Shown one piece after another: positions 28,503-40,156 of a DNA stretch of 64,000 nucleotides; positions within the stretch are counted from its first letter, which is position 1, and each line of letters opens with the position of its first letter. The stretch comes from Aphis gossypii (taxonomy: Eukaryota; Arthropoda; Insecta; Hemiptera; Aphididae), in NCBI RefSeq assembly GCF_020184175.1, contig NC_065530.1, forward strand, positions 42,385,260 to 42,449,259. The letters are read 5' to 3'. The notes under the pieces were generated by a model. That model saw only the letters and a program-made list of their open reading frames with translations, was not told where the DNA came from and did not search any database. Position numbers and translations under genes: made by a program.

Positions 28503-30369
28503 ATGAAACCAGTCCAAATAACTACAATAAAAATGAAAAATTTTAAATTATTTTCAAATTCAAATAAACGTTTATATAGTAAATGCAAGACAAACAGTTA
28601 TGATGTACTTGTTGTGGGAGGAGGTATTGTTGGATTTGCTACTGCACGAGCATTATTATCACGCAATAAACATTTACATGTAGGTCTTGTAGAAAAAGAA
28701 AATAGGCCTTCAGTTCATCAAAGTGGACACAACAGCGGAGTTATACATGCAGGTATTTATTATAAACCAGGCACAATGAGAGCAAAAATGTGCATTGAAG
28801 GTCTATATAAAACTTATGAATACTGTGCTAAAAACAATATACCGCATAAAAAATGTGGAAAACTCATTGTTGCCACTAACGAGTCTCAAATAAAAAGTTT
28901 AAATGACTTATATGAGCGAGGATTAGAAAATGGTACTCCTGACATAAAATTGATAAACGGAAATGATATTAAGACCATTGAACCATATTGTAATGTAAGT
29001 CAGTATATTAAGTCATAAAAGAACTTACAGATTAATTTTTTTTTATTGTGTATTTGTAGGGTGTACGGGCAATTCATTCACCACACACAGGAATTGTGGA
29101 TTGGGCAGTAGTGACAAAACATTATGCAGCAGACTTTATAAATTTAGGAGGTCAAATAACTTACAATTTTAAAGTGAAATCATTTGAAGAATGTAAACAT
29201 AACAGAGCAGTCAGAATAATTTCTGAAAAAAATGTACTTTTATTATAAAGTAATACATAAAAATACAAAAGGATATGGCTTGGCTTGTATTCCAACCTTT
29301 CTGACACTTTTTTGAATGAGTGATTGCCTAAAAATTCAAACAATACAACATGCCATGTTAATAAAGTTTTCAAAAAACAAATTGCAATCATAATATTAAA
29401 AATATTTAAAAAAAATTACAGAAAGAAATATTAGCAGATTATATCATCACGTGTGGTGGACTACAATCAGATGAATTATCATTGATGACTGGATGTCAAC
29501 CTGATCCATACATTTTACCAATACGTGGAGAATATCTTTTACTTGGCAAAGAAAAAGCACACCTCGTTAAAGGCAATATTTATCCAGTAATGATCATTTT
29601 AATTTAAATACAAATAGAGCAAATTTATTCTTACATTCAATACCTATATTATTATTATACACTATATTATATCATAACAGAAATTAATTATTAATTTTTT
29701 TTTTCTTCTTAGGTGCCTGATCCTAGTTTACCATTTCTTGGAGTACATTTTACTCCAAGAATGGATGGCTCTGTTTTTTTGGGTCCAAATGCAGTTCTGG
29801 CTCTAAAACAAGAAGGATACAGGTTTTTATTAGAAAATAAAAATATTAAATAATATGTAATGTTAATATATTATTCATGTCTTTAGTTGGGGCGATGTAA
29901 GTTTTTCCAATACAATAAGGCTTTTAAAACTGGATGGAGTACAAAAGCTAATGGCTAAACATATGAAATTTGGTATTAATGAAACAATCAAGTCATTATT
30001 TCCTGCCATGCAGCTAAAAGAAATACAAAATTACATTCCAGATATCAAACAAAATGATATTAATAAGTAAAATCAAAAAAAATATATATATATATGAATG
30101 TAATATTATTTATTTGATTGTTTACTGTTACATAAATTAATAGAGGTCCCACGGGTGTTCGTGCTCAACCACTGTGGGCAGATGGAACAATGGCAGAGGA
30201 TTTGGTGCTCGACATTGCATCAAATGATCCTTCAGATTTAGTGAAGCATAGAATAATGCATTGTCGAAGTGCTCCATCACCTTCAGCTACATCGTCATTA
30301 CCAATTGGTGAAGTAATTGTGGACAAAATGTTTGCAAAATACCCACGTTTAAGTCTTATACCAAATTAA
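28503..30369 (+). CDS. L2HGDH: L-2-hydroxyglutarate dehydrogenase, mitochondrial
   Basis: Six coding exons join in frame: 28503-28994, 29060-29233, 29422-29586, 29713-29822, 29887-30066 and 30144-30369, giving 448 residues, close to the human length of 463. The N-terminus is rich in Lys, Arg, Asn and Ser and lacks acids, as expected for a mitochondrial presequence. The FAD-binding DVLVVGGGIVG motif follows (GxGxxG at 39-44), then the HSGHNSGVIHAGIYY segment and near the end HCRSAPSPSATSSLPI, which matches the conserved C-terminal signature of the family. The enzyme oxidises L-2-hydroxyglutarate to 2-oxoglutarate with FAD, a metabolite-repair reaction in mitochondria. An in-frame second ATG at codon 11 could also start translation. 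A polyadenylation signal AATAAA lies at 30594-30599. No sign of damage. Confidence 0.95.
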
Positions 30370-31548
30370 GTTACCAATCAATATCTATAATGTATTTGAA
30401 ACTTGTGTCGTATTCAACATAATACATTTGAGTGATAATAGTTTTATTATGAGATCTTAAGTTAAATATATAGAAGTGAGGTCTCATTTAGTAAAGTTTT
30501 TAAATATCTACATTTATTTAAATCTCTTAGAATAATCTAACCAAATAGACTAATTTTTATAAATATTAATTATCAAAATCATATTATTACCAGAATAAAT
30601 ATGAAAATAATAACATTCAATCTACTTGATATTAGTTTATTACTACTCATTATTATGAAAAACAATAACTTGAGAGAAAACACAAATTTGTATTTTGTTA
30701 ATTAATTCAAAAGAACAAACATAAAATAGGAAAAAATAAAGTATAATAACCCATTGAATAATATGATCAAAGATAGTGGCTGTTGTTTAGAAAAAGTTAA
30801 TTAGATATTAAATTTATCACAAAAATATATATATATAATATATACAATAAGAAACAAATAGTTCTAATACACTTTTATTTAACTTGAAAAAATTGGGTAA
30901 AAAGTCTTTGATACCCCTTATCAGCTATTTGCAATTCATAAAACTATAAAACAACAAATATCAACCCTTCTATCGAATAACAAGAATATTATTGAACATA
31001 AAAAATGATATCAGATATGCATGACTGAATTTTCAAGATTGAACCTAATACATTTTCATAATAAGTAATAGTTTGAAAATTAGTATACTTGATTTTAAAA
31101 GTTGTTTAGTTAAGTTAATGAGTTGTTTTTATAGTGTTATACTGTGTACAACATACATTAAAAGTACAATGTACTTAAGTATTAAAAAGAATTCTTTCAG
31201 CCTGTATTTGTTATCTATATTTCAATACTGCATAACCATGGTAAATTAGAGTTAACTTCGTTAGTTATAATATGTTAGTCAAAATATGTTCATCAATTAC
31301 TTTAATATTAAAACAAAAATAACTCATGAAACAAATATGGAAAATGTTGATATCTTAAGTTTTATATTAGGCAAATATATTCTAATATTTTGACTAATGA
31401 AACTAAAAATGAATTTGCTATATTAAACACTTGTAAGAAAAAAATGTGAGTGCTACATCCTTCATAATATGTAAATAATTGTTTTGAATTTATTATATAA
31501 TTATATTTCTATACAAATATGAAGGTAACTAAAGGTATATCAAATGAA
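30370..31548. other. Intergenic, convergent 3' ends of L2HGDH and Gemin8-like gene
   Basis: The L2HGDH polyadenylation signal is at 30594 and the Gemin8-like minus-strand signal at 31489-31494. Between them is anonymous A/T-rich sequence in which I see neither a gene nor clear inverted repeats. Confidence 0.6.
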
Positions 31549-32911
31549 TTAGTTATCATAACAACCTGGTACATCCCAATTGAATGCCATACCAGGCCAT
31601 AATACTGGTTTCTTCATAGAACAAAATTCATCAAACTTAGACTGCAGTTTATTTTCTAAACATTCAATCTCATTTCTCTTTGAGCCATACAGTTCTATTG
31701 GATTAATCTCATTTACCTCAATTGTACTGGTATATTCTGTAAAAACAAATTATTGAATGATTATTTTTATCTAAAAAAAAAATTACAACTACCTAATAAA
31801 ATTGTTTATAATTTAATCACTATGTTATTGAACCAAAAGATAGGTGTCTCATAGATGGCAGCATAAAAACAGTTTATTGCTCTCAGGCCTAGGCTCTTAA
31901 TGATAAATACTCAAATTGAATGTATATAAATTTAATATAGTTATGTTATAGGTAGGAACAAGATTTAATACCTAAAAAAACTAGTTAAAAAAGAAAAAAA
32001 TGTGTGTCATCATAATAATTTATATACTTGAAATTATCTAATGGTCTAATGATATTATTAAAGCATTTCAACTTGAGTGTAAATAACTTACAAATTAATA
32101 GCAATCAAATTCCAAGTAACTTATCCATACTTATATAGAGAACTATACATTTAAATTTATAATATTTTATCCACCTTAAGGTTTACCAATATTATAATTA
32201 TTTACATCGCCATACAAATTTAACATTTAATTGCGGAACTATTAAAAAAAAAAAAAACAAAAAATTACCATTTTCAAAACTTGGTGAATTGCACAATCCA
32301 TACTCTTTGTCAACTTTTCTCTTTTCAAACTCTACAAACAATGAACAATATCCATCTATTACATTTCAATCTATAATAAAATAATGTTATAAATTACTAA
32401 TTAAAATATAATAATCAGTAAACTAATAGATATACCTATACTAACCAACTTTTTCTTGATGTTCCAATGTTTTTTTAGAAAACTTTAAATATTCTAAGTC
32501 AATATCAACGCTGCTATCAGAAGAGTAAACACAAGCATCATACTCATTTTCATTAGAGTTAAAATTTCTACAATTATTAATTTCCTATGAAACAAATAAA
32601 AAATACAATACATGTAATTACAAAAATAATTTTAAATTCTCAATCATAAGAGTATCAGTTATCATGGAATTAAAAAGAGCATTATTATTGGACACAAGTA
32701 AAACGAATGGCATCCAATAAATTAGATGACAGGTGTAAGACATAATATGTAATTATATTTTAAGACAACATCAATTAACACATACTAAAGTTTCAGTATT
32801 GATTGGTGCCGATGATCTACTGCCATCCGTTCCTCGAACCCCTGAAACTCGGTAACCCCAATCGATTATGTCCTCGTAGTTTTTCCAAAAATTCAACAAA
32901 TTCTGGTCCAT
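31549..32911 (-). CDS. Gemin8: Gemin8-like component of the SMN complex
   Basis: Four minus-strand exons join in frame: 32786-32911, 32446-32584, 32269-32331 and 31549-31736, encoding 171 residues. The N-terminus LLNFWKNYEDIIDW resembles the aromatic YWxHYxxAMAW motif near the N-terminus of Gemin8. An acidic serine-rich centre (YSSDSSVDIDLEYLKFS) is followed by a charged helix. The C-terminus pairs an ELYG motif with a helix and then FDEFCSMKKPVLWPGM, matching the LYG ... FDKHCDRKQPKYWPVIPL ending of vertebrate Gemin8. Gemin8 links SMN to Gemin6/7 in the cytoplasmic complex that loads Sm proteins onto snRNAs. Length is shorter than human (242) because the middle is reduced. A polyadenylation signal lies 55 bases past the stop (31489-31494). 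The gene is head-to-head with RpL36A. The assignment rests on motif order, not a computed alignment. Confidence 0.75.
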
Positions 32912-33250
32912 TTTTTCACTCAAATTAAATGGAACTCAAAAATATTTAAAATAATGCAAAAGACCGGAATATTTCAAAAAATAAATTACTAACATTGACA
33001 ACACTTATCATTACATATTTTTGTCGGTATCACTGCAATGGTATAACCTCAACATAACCGCGGTCCGTAATGTAATATTTGTCTACCATAAATAAAATGT
33101 ACCTTTTCTCTCATAGGTTTTAGAACGTCTTTGGTCCATACATTGACGTTATCACTGATAAATTCGATATTTGTTGTTCTTCTCGACGAACATCATTCTC
33201 TTGTAGTTCATTCGTCGTGTTATTAAAACGTTTACATACAAATTGAAAAA
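32912..33250. promoter_or_regulatory. Divergent promoter between Gemin8-like gene and RpL36A
   Basis: Only 339 bases separate the two start codons on opposite strands, so both genes probably share one bidirectional promoter. The RpL36A side has pyrimidine tracts (CCTTTTCTCTC near 33099-33109, and TTCTTCTC near 33175-33182) that could provide the 5' TOP start typical of ribosomal protein mRNAs. No TATA box is evident. The start sites are inferred. Confidence 0.6.
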
Positions 33251-34398
33251 ATGGTAAGTAAAATTTTATCCGTTTCAATCTTAATATATTAATATTAAAA
33301 CGCACTATTTATTTGATTTATGGCGTCTTATACTTATGTAGTTCGATATATTTCTAATCTTTTAAGTGTATGGTACGTCTTGTGACATTTTCAAATCGCC
33401 TTTCTGTAAGCTTTAGTCTACAACCATGAATTTTAAAAGTCTATTACTCTTAGTTAATTTTAACCTAACGCATATGAAAAAACATTTTTATTTGAATTTT
33501 AAACCCGTCTCGTTTTGGTATTCGCTGATCTCATATTCTATCATATTAACGAATACCCCTATAGGAAATTTCTAATTTTTCTTTCTAAGTACAAAAATAT
33601 TTAATAGTTAAACTGAACAATTGATTTTAGCTTCATATGTCAATGTAATTATTCAGAAAAGTTGGATATAGTTCAAATTATGACATTTTATTTTACGCTC
33701 ATCTGTTAAATTATAACAATGCCTTATTAACCTAATTTTATTCTATGAGATATGTCCAGAAAGTAAGTTCCGTTAAGAATTAAAAATTAGTAATAGATAT
33801 ATATATTTAAGATGGAACATAGGTACCTACAAATATTAAATTATTTTTCAACATAGTTGCCAGTTAATGACAATAACCAATAAAAGTATAATTTATCATT
33901 TTTTAAACACAATTTGTATTTTAATATCTTATTTTACCATGATGTTTGATTCCAGGTGAATGTACCTAAACAGAGACGTACTTACTGCAAGAAATGCAAA
34001 GTACATAAGGTACACAAGGTAACACAGTACAAAAAATCCAAGGAACGTCAAGCTTCCCAAGGTCGTCGTCGTTACGACCGAAAACAGAGTGGATTTGGTG
34101 GTCAGACTAAGCCTATTTTCAGAAAGAAGGTATATATAATAATGATTAAATAACAACCAATTAGCTTAATTAAATATAAATTAATGTTTACTAGGCTAAA
34201 ACAACCAAGAAAATTGTATTGAGGATGGAATGTTCCGAATGCAAATACCGTAAACAAATCCCATTGAAACGTTGCAAGCATTTTGAATTGGGAGGTGACA
34301 AGAAACGAAAGGTTAGAACATTTGTCAAAATAAATATGTGTTTCTTATTAATTCATTTTATTAATTTTATTTTTCAGGGACAAATGATCCAGTTTTAA
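33251..34398 (+). CDS. RpL36A: 60S ribosomal protein L36A/L44 (eL42)
   Basis: Four coding exons: 33251-33253 (the ATG alone, followed directly by GTAAGT), 33956-34129, 34195-34311 and 34378-34398. They encode 104 residues, the usual animal length. The protein begins MVNVPKQRRTYCKKCKVHK and contains the four zinc-binding cysteines as CKKC near the N-terminus and CSEC plus C in RMECSECKYRKQIPLKRCKH, and it ends KGQMIQF. It is part of the large ribosomal subunit near the E site. Having only the start codon in the first coding exon is a known arrangement for ribosomal protein genes. I looked for C/D snoRNA boxes in the 702-base first intron and found none convincing. Identification is unambiguous. 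Confidence 0.97.
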
Positions 34399-36116
34399 GT
34401 TTAAACAAATTTTTGTTACTTTTAAGACCAATATATAAGTGCATACTGCAAATTGCTTTTTTTATTTTTCGTTGATATTTCTTATAATTTTCCTTACTAT
34501 TATTTTTCCTGTGACATTCCCTTTCAATATATAATGGTTTGACTTAAGAAACTGTCTACAATTTTTTTTTTTTTTTTTTATGAGTGAATATTTTACACTA
34601 TATAGTACCTACACACTGTTTTAATCATAGAACAATATCTTATTTTAAAAACTGACAATATTCTAAAAACAATTATTTAAATGTTTTTAATAGTAATAAA
34701 ACAAATATTATTATTTTTATATTTATAATCGGGGCTCAGATTTTATAGCATTTGCTAATATTTATTGGATATAGAAAAAAAAATACAGTAAGCTATAAAT
34801 TTTTATAGTTAAATGAGTCGACAAATTCAAGTAGTAAGTTGTGCACAAAATAAATTTTCATTTTTGCTATTTATTGTGTTTTTAGGGCCTACTATAGTTC
34901 TTATTTTAGTAATTTTTAGTGCTACAAAATCTGAGCTCTGTTAATCAATATACTTATGATTGTCTGAAGATAGAAATATTTAAACTGGATTATTAATACT
35001 AATATCCTGTTTATTAGAATGCATTAATTTTAATTAATTTGAAACAAAGATTACTAGCAGAGCAATTTACATGTTCAATAAATTATATTGTCGAAAAATT
35101 CTTTAATTCAAATGAAAGAATAATATTAAATTTTTACATATTGAACTATTAACGATAATTAATTAATAATGAATATGAACACTGACCTAGTAATTTTTCT
35201 TTTTCAGTCAAAATATGATAGTTGATACACTATAAATTTATAAATAATACTATATTTTTCTATTTCTTCAATAAAATTAAAAAGTACACATTATAAGATA
35301 GCATCACTCCAAGAAGCCCTTAATCGAGAAAATACAGTCAAGATTTCAAATTCAAACTAATTAATTTAAATAAATAATTATAAATACTGACTACTATTTA
35401 TAATTTCGTATTATGTTCACTGTTAATCCTTTTCTATTATTTTACTATTATGTAAGTAAATTTAGTTAATACATAATACTATATTTTAGCCTTTTTATAA
35501 TCTTTTTAATTTAACCCATACTTAAAATTAAAAAAAAAAAGTGTAAAATAGATCAGCGTTTCTCAACCTGGGTGTCGCAATCGCTTTAACTAGGTGTCCC
35601 GTAAGGACTAAAAATAATAAAACGCTAATTTACAAAATGAATATTTTTATTTAAAATTTTTTATTGAATAAAAAAATACTTATAGGTACCTGTAACAAGT
35701 TAAAAATTAGGTATTACACAATATGGTATTTATAAATGGTATATTTCTTTTAGTTAATAATATTACATGATATTTTTGTGGTTCAAATTTGTACTTAATA
35801 TAAATAGGGGGGTCGAGAAGTGATTTACCATATTTTATATTTATTTTGAGGGCCGCGACACTAAAAAGGTTGAGAAACACTGAGATAAACGATACATATT
35901 ATTATCAGTGATTAAAATCAAATCTCTTATCACAAAACTAAATAGTATATAAATTATTAGGAGTTTGAAGTGTTTGAACATTGACCACATCCAAATTAAA
36001 TAATTCTAAACTTTAAATTTACTATTTAGGTGGTTGTCTTTAAGAATATTTTAACACATTTTTCTTAGTTTTCAAATTTGCTTTAGCATTAATAGTATTT
36101 CTTCAAACAAATAAAA
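34399..36116. other. Intergenic between RpL36A and WASHC3
   Basis: A/T-rich sequence holding one hAT-type miniature element at 35554-35882. I see no coding exon on either strand. Confidence 0.6.
35554..35882. mobile_element. hAT-type miniature transposon (MITE)
   Basis: The 329-base element opens with CAGCGTTTCTCAACCTGGG and closes with GGTTGAGAAACACTG, which are imperfect terminal inverted repeats. The CAGxGTTTCTCAACCT end is characteristic of hAT-family non-autonomous elements. Just inside both ends are matching GTGTCGC/GCGACAC words. No open frame exists, so it depended on a transposase from elsewhere. The flanks do not show a clean 8-base target duplication, suggesting age. Confidence 0.8.
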
Positions 36117-36757
36117 ATGGAAGAACTTAAAAAAGTAAGCATCTCATTAAATATTTTTGATCAACTTATTACATCCTATATTTGCCCTGGTTGTTTAGAT
36201 TCCTCCAATGGAACAACGTCAATTAGTTACATATATTAATCATTTTATCACGTCTACTGTAACATTCTTAAACAATTTCATGACACACTGTGAAGCAAAA
36301 ATGATGAAATCCGAACAACGCTTACAAAAAATTTCAGCATCTCTGTGTATATTAGAAACTAAGGTATAACTTAACTAAATATTACACAACACATTTAACT
36401 TAAATATAATATGTATTTTAGTTAAATTCTATTCCTGAACTTCGAGAACTCCAGGCACCTCAAATTCAAACAAGTGAACCTCCTGGACGTCAATTAAAAG
36501 ATAATTCACTTAATACTGAAGTATCCAATGAACATAATAAAGCTGAGGCAACCAATGAACTTATTAAAACCGAAACAACTGACAAACACAGTAAAACTGA
36601 AGAAAATATATCAGAACCAACTGTTATTGAGACTACTAATGAGCCTACTGTGGATCCAACTATATTAAAATATCGTAAAATGATCCAATTTGGTGTACCT
36701 AGAGGTGCTGTTGAATTAAAAATGGTCAATGAAGGATTAGATCCCAAACTATTGTGA
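36117..36757 (+). CDS. WASHC3: WASH complex subunit 3 (CCDC53)
   Basis: Three exons, 36117-36134, 36199-36363 and 36422-36757, encode 172 residues (human 194). The order of features matches the family: a short N-terminal PPMEQRQLVTYINHFITSTV helix, where the human protein has VPAIQQKRTVAFLNQFVVHTV; a heptad-type coiled coil with SLCILETKLNSIPEL; a variable Glu/Thr/Asn-rich linker; and the C-terminal YRKMIQFGVPRGAVELKMVNEGLDPKLL, a WASP-homology-like segment conserved in CCDC53. The protein stabilises the pentameric WASH complex, which activates Arp2/3 on endosomes. The C-terminal acidic tail of the vertebrate protein is missing; the stop follows DPKLL directly. The first coding exon is only six codons long. 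Tail-to-tail with the small membrane protein gene at 37041-37377. Confidence 0.92.
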
Positions 36758-37040
36758 TAAATTAAGTATTTATGTATCTATTATTATTTATAAATTTATA
36801 ATTTCTTGTGTAATGGTTTATAAAACAAAGCATTAAGAAAATCATTTTATTTTTTTACATAAACATTGTATATTTATATTGTTACCACATAATGAATTTA
36901 ATTGTATAAGAACCATTTTTAGTACCATATTTAAAAAAGAAAACTAGAAAACCTGTATGGTGTTGCTATACCATTGTTATGTTATCAAAAGTTTTTCTAT
37001 ACACAATAATAATATTAATAACATATTTATATTTTTGTTC

Positions 37041-37377
37041 TTAGGAAACATTACCCTTTGACATACCTGCAATGTCTCCATAAATATGCCTCTGTGATAA
37101 AATAATAAATAATTATTCTATAAGACTTATATAATGATAAATTGTTATAAAAAAAAAAAAATTATTGTTATGTTTAACTTGTATTATATTTAAAATATAA
37201 TTATACATTTTTTACTGAACTTTGAATATATTTATACCCTGAAAAGAATTCGAGAGCTTTTTCAAAAATAACTTTATAATTTTTTTTATGTTTGTAAAAT
37301 AGATATAAACCGATTATTACCATTACCTGTAATATATAAATTATAATTCCATGATAATAACCATTATAGAGTTTCAT
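37041..37377 (-). CDS. Predicted 73-residue single-pass membrane protein, function unknown
   Basis: Two minus-strand exons, 37207-37377 and 37041-37091, join in phase 0 (AAT|GTATAA to ATCACAG|AGG) and give 73 residues. The N-terminus carries a hydrophobic stretch of about 20 residues (GIIIYILQVMVIIGLYLFYK) followed by lysines (KHKKNYK), so an N-terminal signal-anchor with the tail in the cytosol or matrix is likely. The tail is helix-prone (VIFEKALEFFSGYKYIQ) and ends DIAGMSKGNVS. An acceptor TTTTCAG lies two bases before the ATG, suggesting a 5' non-coding exon; one candidate ends at 38090. I do not recognise the family; size and layout recall small mitochondrial or ER membrane proteins. It is supported by matching splice phases and a protein-like sequence only. 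Confidence 0.45.
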
Positions 37378-37494
37378 GTCTGAAAACTAACATTTTATTT
37401 CATAAATCATAAACTCATAATTCAAGTCATAACTATAAACATCAAATTATCATGACATTGATGTTTCAGTTCTCGATAACAGTGACAGTCGATT

Positions 37495-37797
37495 GAGATA
37501 TTATTTTATATTTTTGCACATAAATCATTGAATTTTGTAAATAAAAAAGTAACAAGGTTGATTCATAACACATTTTGGGGTCAATTTTGGGCGAAAGGAG
37601 TTCCGCCCGATTAAAAGAAAGAAGGTTCTTCGTTCCTTATCTACACTTGAGATTTTGAAAAAATTACATTTAAGTTTTAAGATAAAAATGTGTTATGAAT
37701 CAACCTTGTTACTTTTTTATTTACAAAATTCAATGATTTATGTGCAAAAATATAAAATAATATCTCGGGCGGAACTCCTTTCGCCCAAAATTGACCT
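37495..37797. repeat. Perfect 82-base inverted repeat with a second, misplaced inverted repeat
   Basis: Bases 37495-37576 and 37685-37766 are exact reverse complements over 82 positions. A second segment of about 30 bases containing GGGCGAAAGGAGTTCCGCCC lies inside the gap next to the left arm (37581-37610). Its reverse complement lies outside the right arm (about 37765-37795). The order is therefore A-B-spacer-A'-B' instead of a simple hairpin. The flanking sequence to 37905 contains several CCTCTTTTCG-like words and resembles a transposon-derived repeat. Perfect identity implies a recent duplication or gene conversion. Confidence 0.85.
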
Positions 37798-39584
37798 TCC
37801 TCTTTTTGCCCACGTCCTCTTTTCGACCAAAAATGAAAAAACAGTTTCCTCTTTTCGCCTAAAAATAATTGCATTTTTTTCGCCCACGGTTTCACATTTT
37901 AAATTTTGGAAACCACTGTCTCAAAATTAATAATTTTAAAAAAATCACATAATAATCAAATAAAAAAATAGAAAAATATATAATTATTAATAATAATTAA
38001 GTATATAAAAATAGATGTTTAGTCATTAGTTTTGTTAAATTGTTAAATTTAATTTTCTACTATTCCCTGTCCAACGAGAGAGCACTTACCAATTATGCAC
38101 TCTATACATTCTACCATCAAGACCAGTTCTGCCAGGATGTTGCTTAGGGATGCTCTTAAAAATGCAATTTTTTAATTACATATTTTAAATTATTCAAATC
38201 GTATATATAGGCTATAAATTATAATTATTAATTTAAATTCCTTAAAAAAATTATGTACTCGTGCGAGGGGGGAGGCGGGAGCCATGTACTATATTCGAAA
38301 ATACACCATCTACCCACCTACCTACCTATTGGCTACTTAAAATTGACGTAATGCGATAGAACTATAGTAGCTACTTATATAGTTATAGCCATTTAAGTTA
38401 ACTGTATTAAATATTATAAAAAATAGTTAAGTACACAGTTCGATCTAATGACCGATAATGAATGGTTCATGATTTATATGAGAGGCCCATTCTAAATCCA
38501 GTCCTGAGTAAATAGTACCCATTAGATTATAGTTCATTAACCTGCAAATTTACGACCAAAAATAAAAAACAAAGAATTAGTTTAATTTTTAAAATTCAGC
38601 CAATTTAGCAGATTATTAGTTTTCATTTAAATATGTAAAATATGTGGATATAACCACGTAGTTTATATGATATTACGTTACATATTTACATACTGAATAA
38701 TTTCATTAAAAATATCATAATATTGTTCTATTCTGTGATAATATTATGTGCTCTTTCCTCAGATTGAATATGTTATGATAATTGTATTCATTTTGTTAAA
38801 TATGTCGTATATTATTTAATTACACATATGTATTACCTACATAAGTGTTTATTATTAAATGGTACTTAGATAGTAACTAAATTGAAAAACAAATTACAAA
38901 TTACCGTTCAAAAATTTGTTTACAAATATGAAATCAGTCTGCCTACCATTAACAATTAATATATTCATCTGTAGGTTGCGAGTATACCTACTTACTAGTT
39001 AGTCCCTAATACCTACCTGGCTACCTATATATCATGTTGTACAATATTTTTTTTAAGGTTTAAGGTTTTTTTTTAGGTTCATTATACACAAATTGGTATA
39101 ACTATATAATATGTTTATTGTTTTACAACTATAATAACAATATTAATGCAATAATTGTTGACGTATTATGTAACTAAATAATTAAATAAGTACCTATTAT
39201 AATTTATAACTAACTTATCTACCCAGGCATAACGCAGTAACGCACCTGCAGAGTTCCGTTCCTAACAAAATAATTTTATTTTTGGCAGGTAGGTAATCTG
39301 ACCTAATTACTCATAAGTCATAATACGGTATTATTAATACCTTTATAAATAAATAATATAATAATATAATACTTTTATACCTAACCGATATTTAGCGTCT
39401 CTCTTGATGATCCACCATTAGCTTGTACATATAAGTAAATCTAAATATACAGTATGCCCTATGGGATTTACGAGTCCTGTATCACCCTTAATATTTCCAT
39501 GGGAAATCAATATATTTTAACGCGGTTTTTTATAATACCAAGTATGGAAATTCTGATTGAATAGTATAAAATTCAATTTTTTAA

Positions 39585-39681
39585 GGTCCCCACACACTGC
39601 AGCGGTGGCGGTAAAATTGTGTCCGGACTCATTTTAAGGCTACCGCCACCGCCACCTCTACCGCAGCAGTGTGTGGGCAAC
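39585..39681. mobile_element. 97-base palindromic miniature element, GC-rich
   Basis: The ends are CCCCACACACTGC and its inverted partner GCAGTGTGTGGGC. Inside, GCGGTGGCGGTA pairs with TACCGCCACCGC, so most of the element folds into one stem. It stands out from the AT-rich surroundings. It has no coding capacity. It looks like a foldback MITE; the superfamily is not determined. Confidence 0.65.
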
Positions 39682-40156
39682 TTTATAATAATTAGTTATC
39701 AATAACTACTCCACCATTCCATTCTTCGATTGCCTGTCTTAACACTGCTTCACTGTAGATGTCGAAGAAGGTAGGTGAAGAAATGCAGACCCTAACCTTA
39801 CTTTTGGTAGGTTGGATTAGTTACCATATAGTTACCTATATTTTATTATATTACCTACATAATTGATATACCTACTATGTGTAAAAAAACAAAAAAGTAA
39901 TTTTTGATTTATAGATCATTTTTACACTATTTCACACTACTATGGACTAATTTTGAAAATTGTACCGTTATATTCATTTTTTTTTAACATATGGCAGGAT
40001 CTGTTTACACCAATTAGACCGATAGGTTTTTCAATGTGAGGCCGGCTGGATTGTGCTGTTTGAAATGGTCGCTAAATGTATTAAATACATATTATATATA
40101 CTAACACTAGTACACTATTATGTATATTTACGTGTGTATATTTTATGTATTATGTG

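Noticed and set aside
33254..33955. Possible intronic snoRNA in RpL36A intron 1
   Set aside because: An ATGATGT word lies close to the acceptor, but no paired D box or terminal stem is present.
37045..37102. Possible extra plus-strand terminal exon of WASHC3
   Set aside because: A TTCTTAG acceptor is present, but joining it to the only GT near the end of exon 3 gives an unrelated tail, and the same bases fit better as the last minus-strand exon of the small membrane protein.
37655..37930. Frames of 70-90 codons on both strands
   Set aside because: They lie inside the inverted-repeat complex and transposon-like flank and mirror each other.
38090..38154. Minus-strand exon reading SIPKQHPGRTGLDGRMYRVHN
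   Set aside because: It ends in a good GTAAGT donor, but every acceptor to its left gives an immediate stop in phase, so it could only be a non-coding leader exon; not called as coding.
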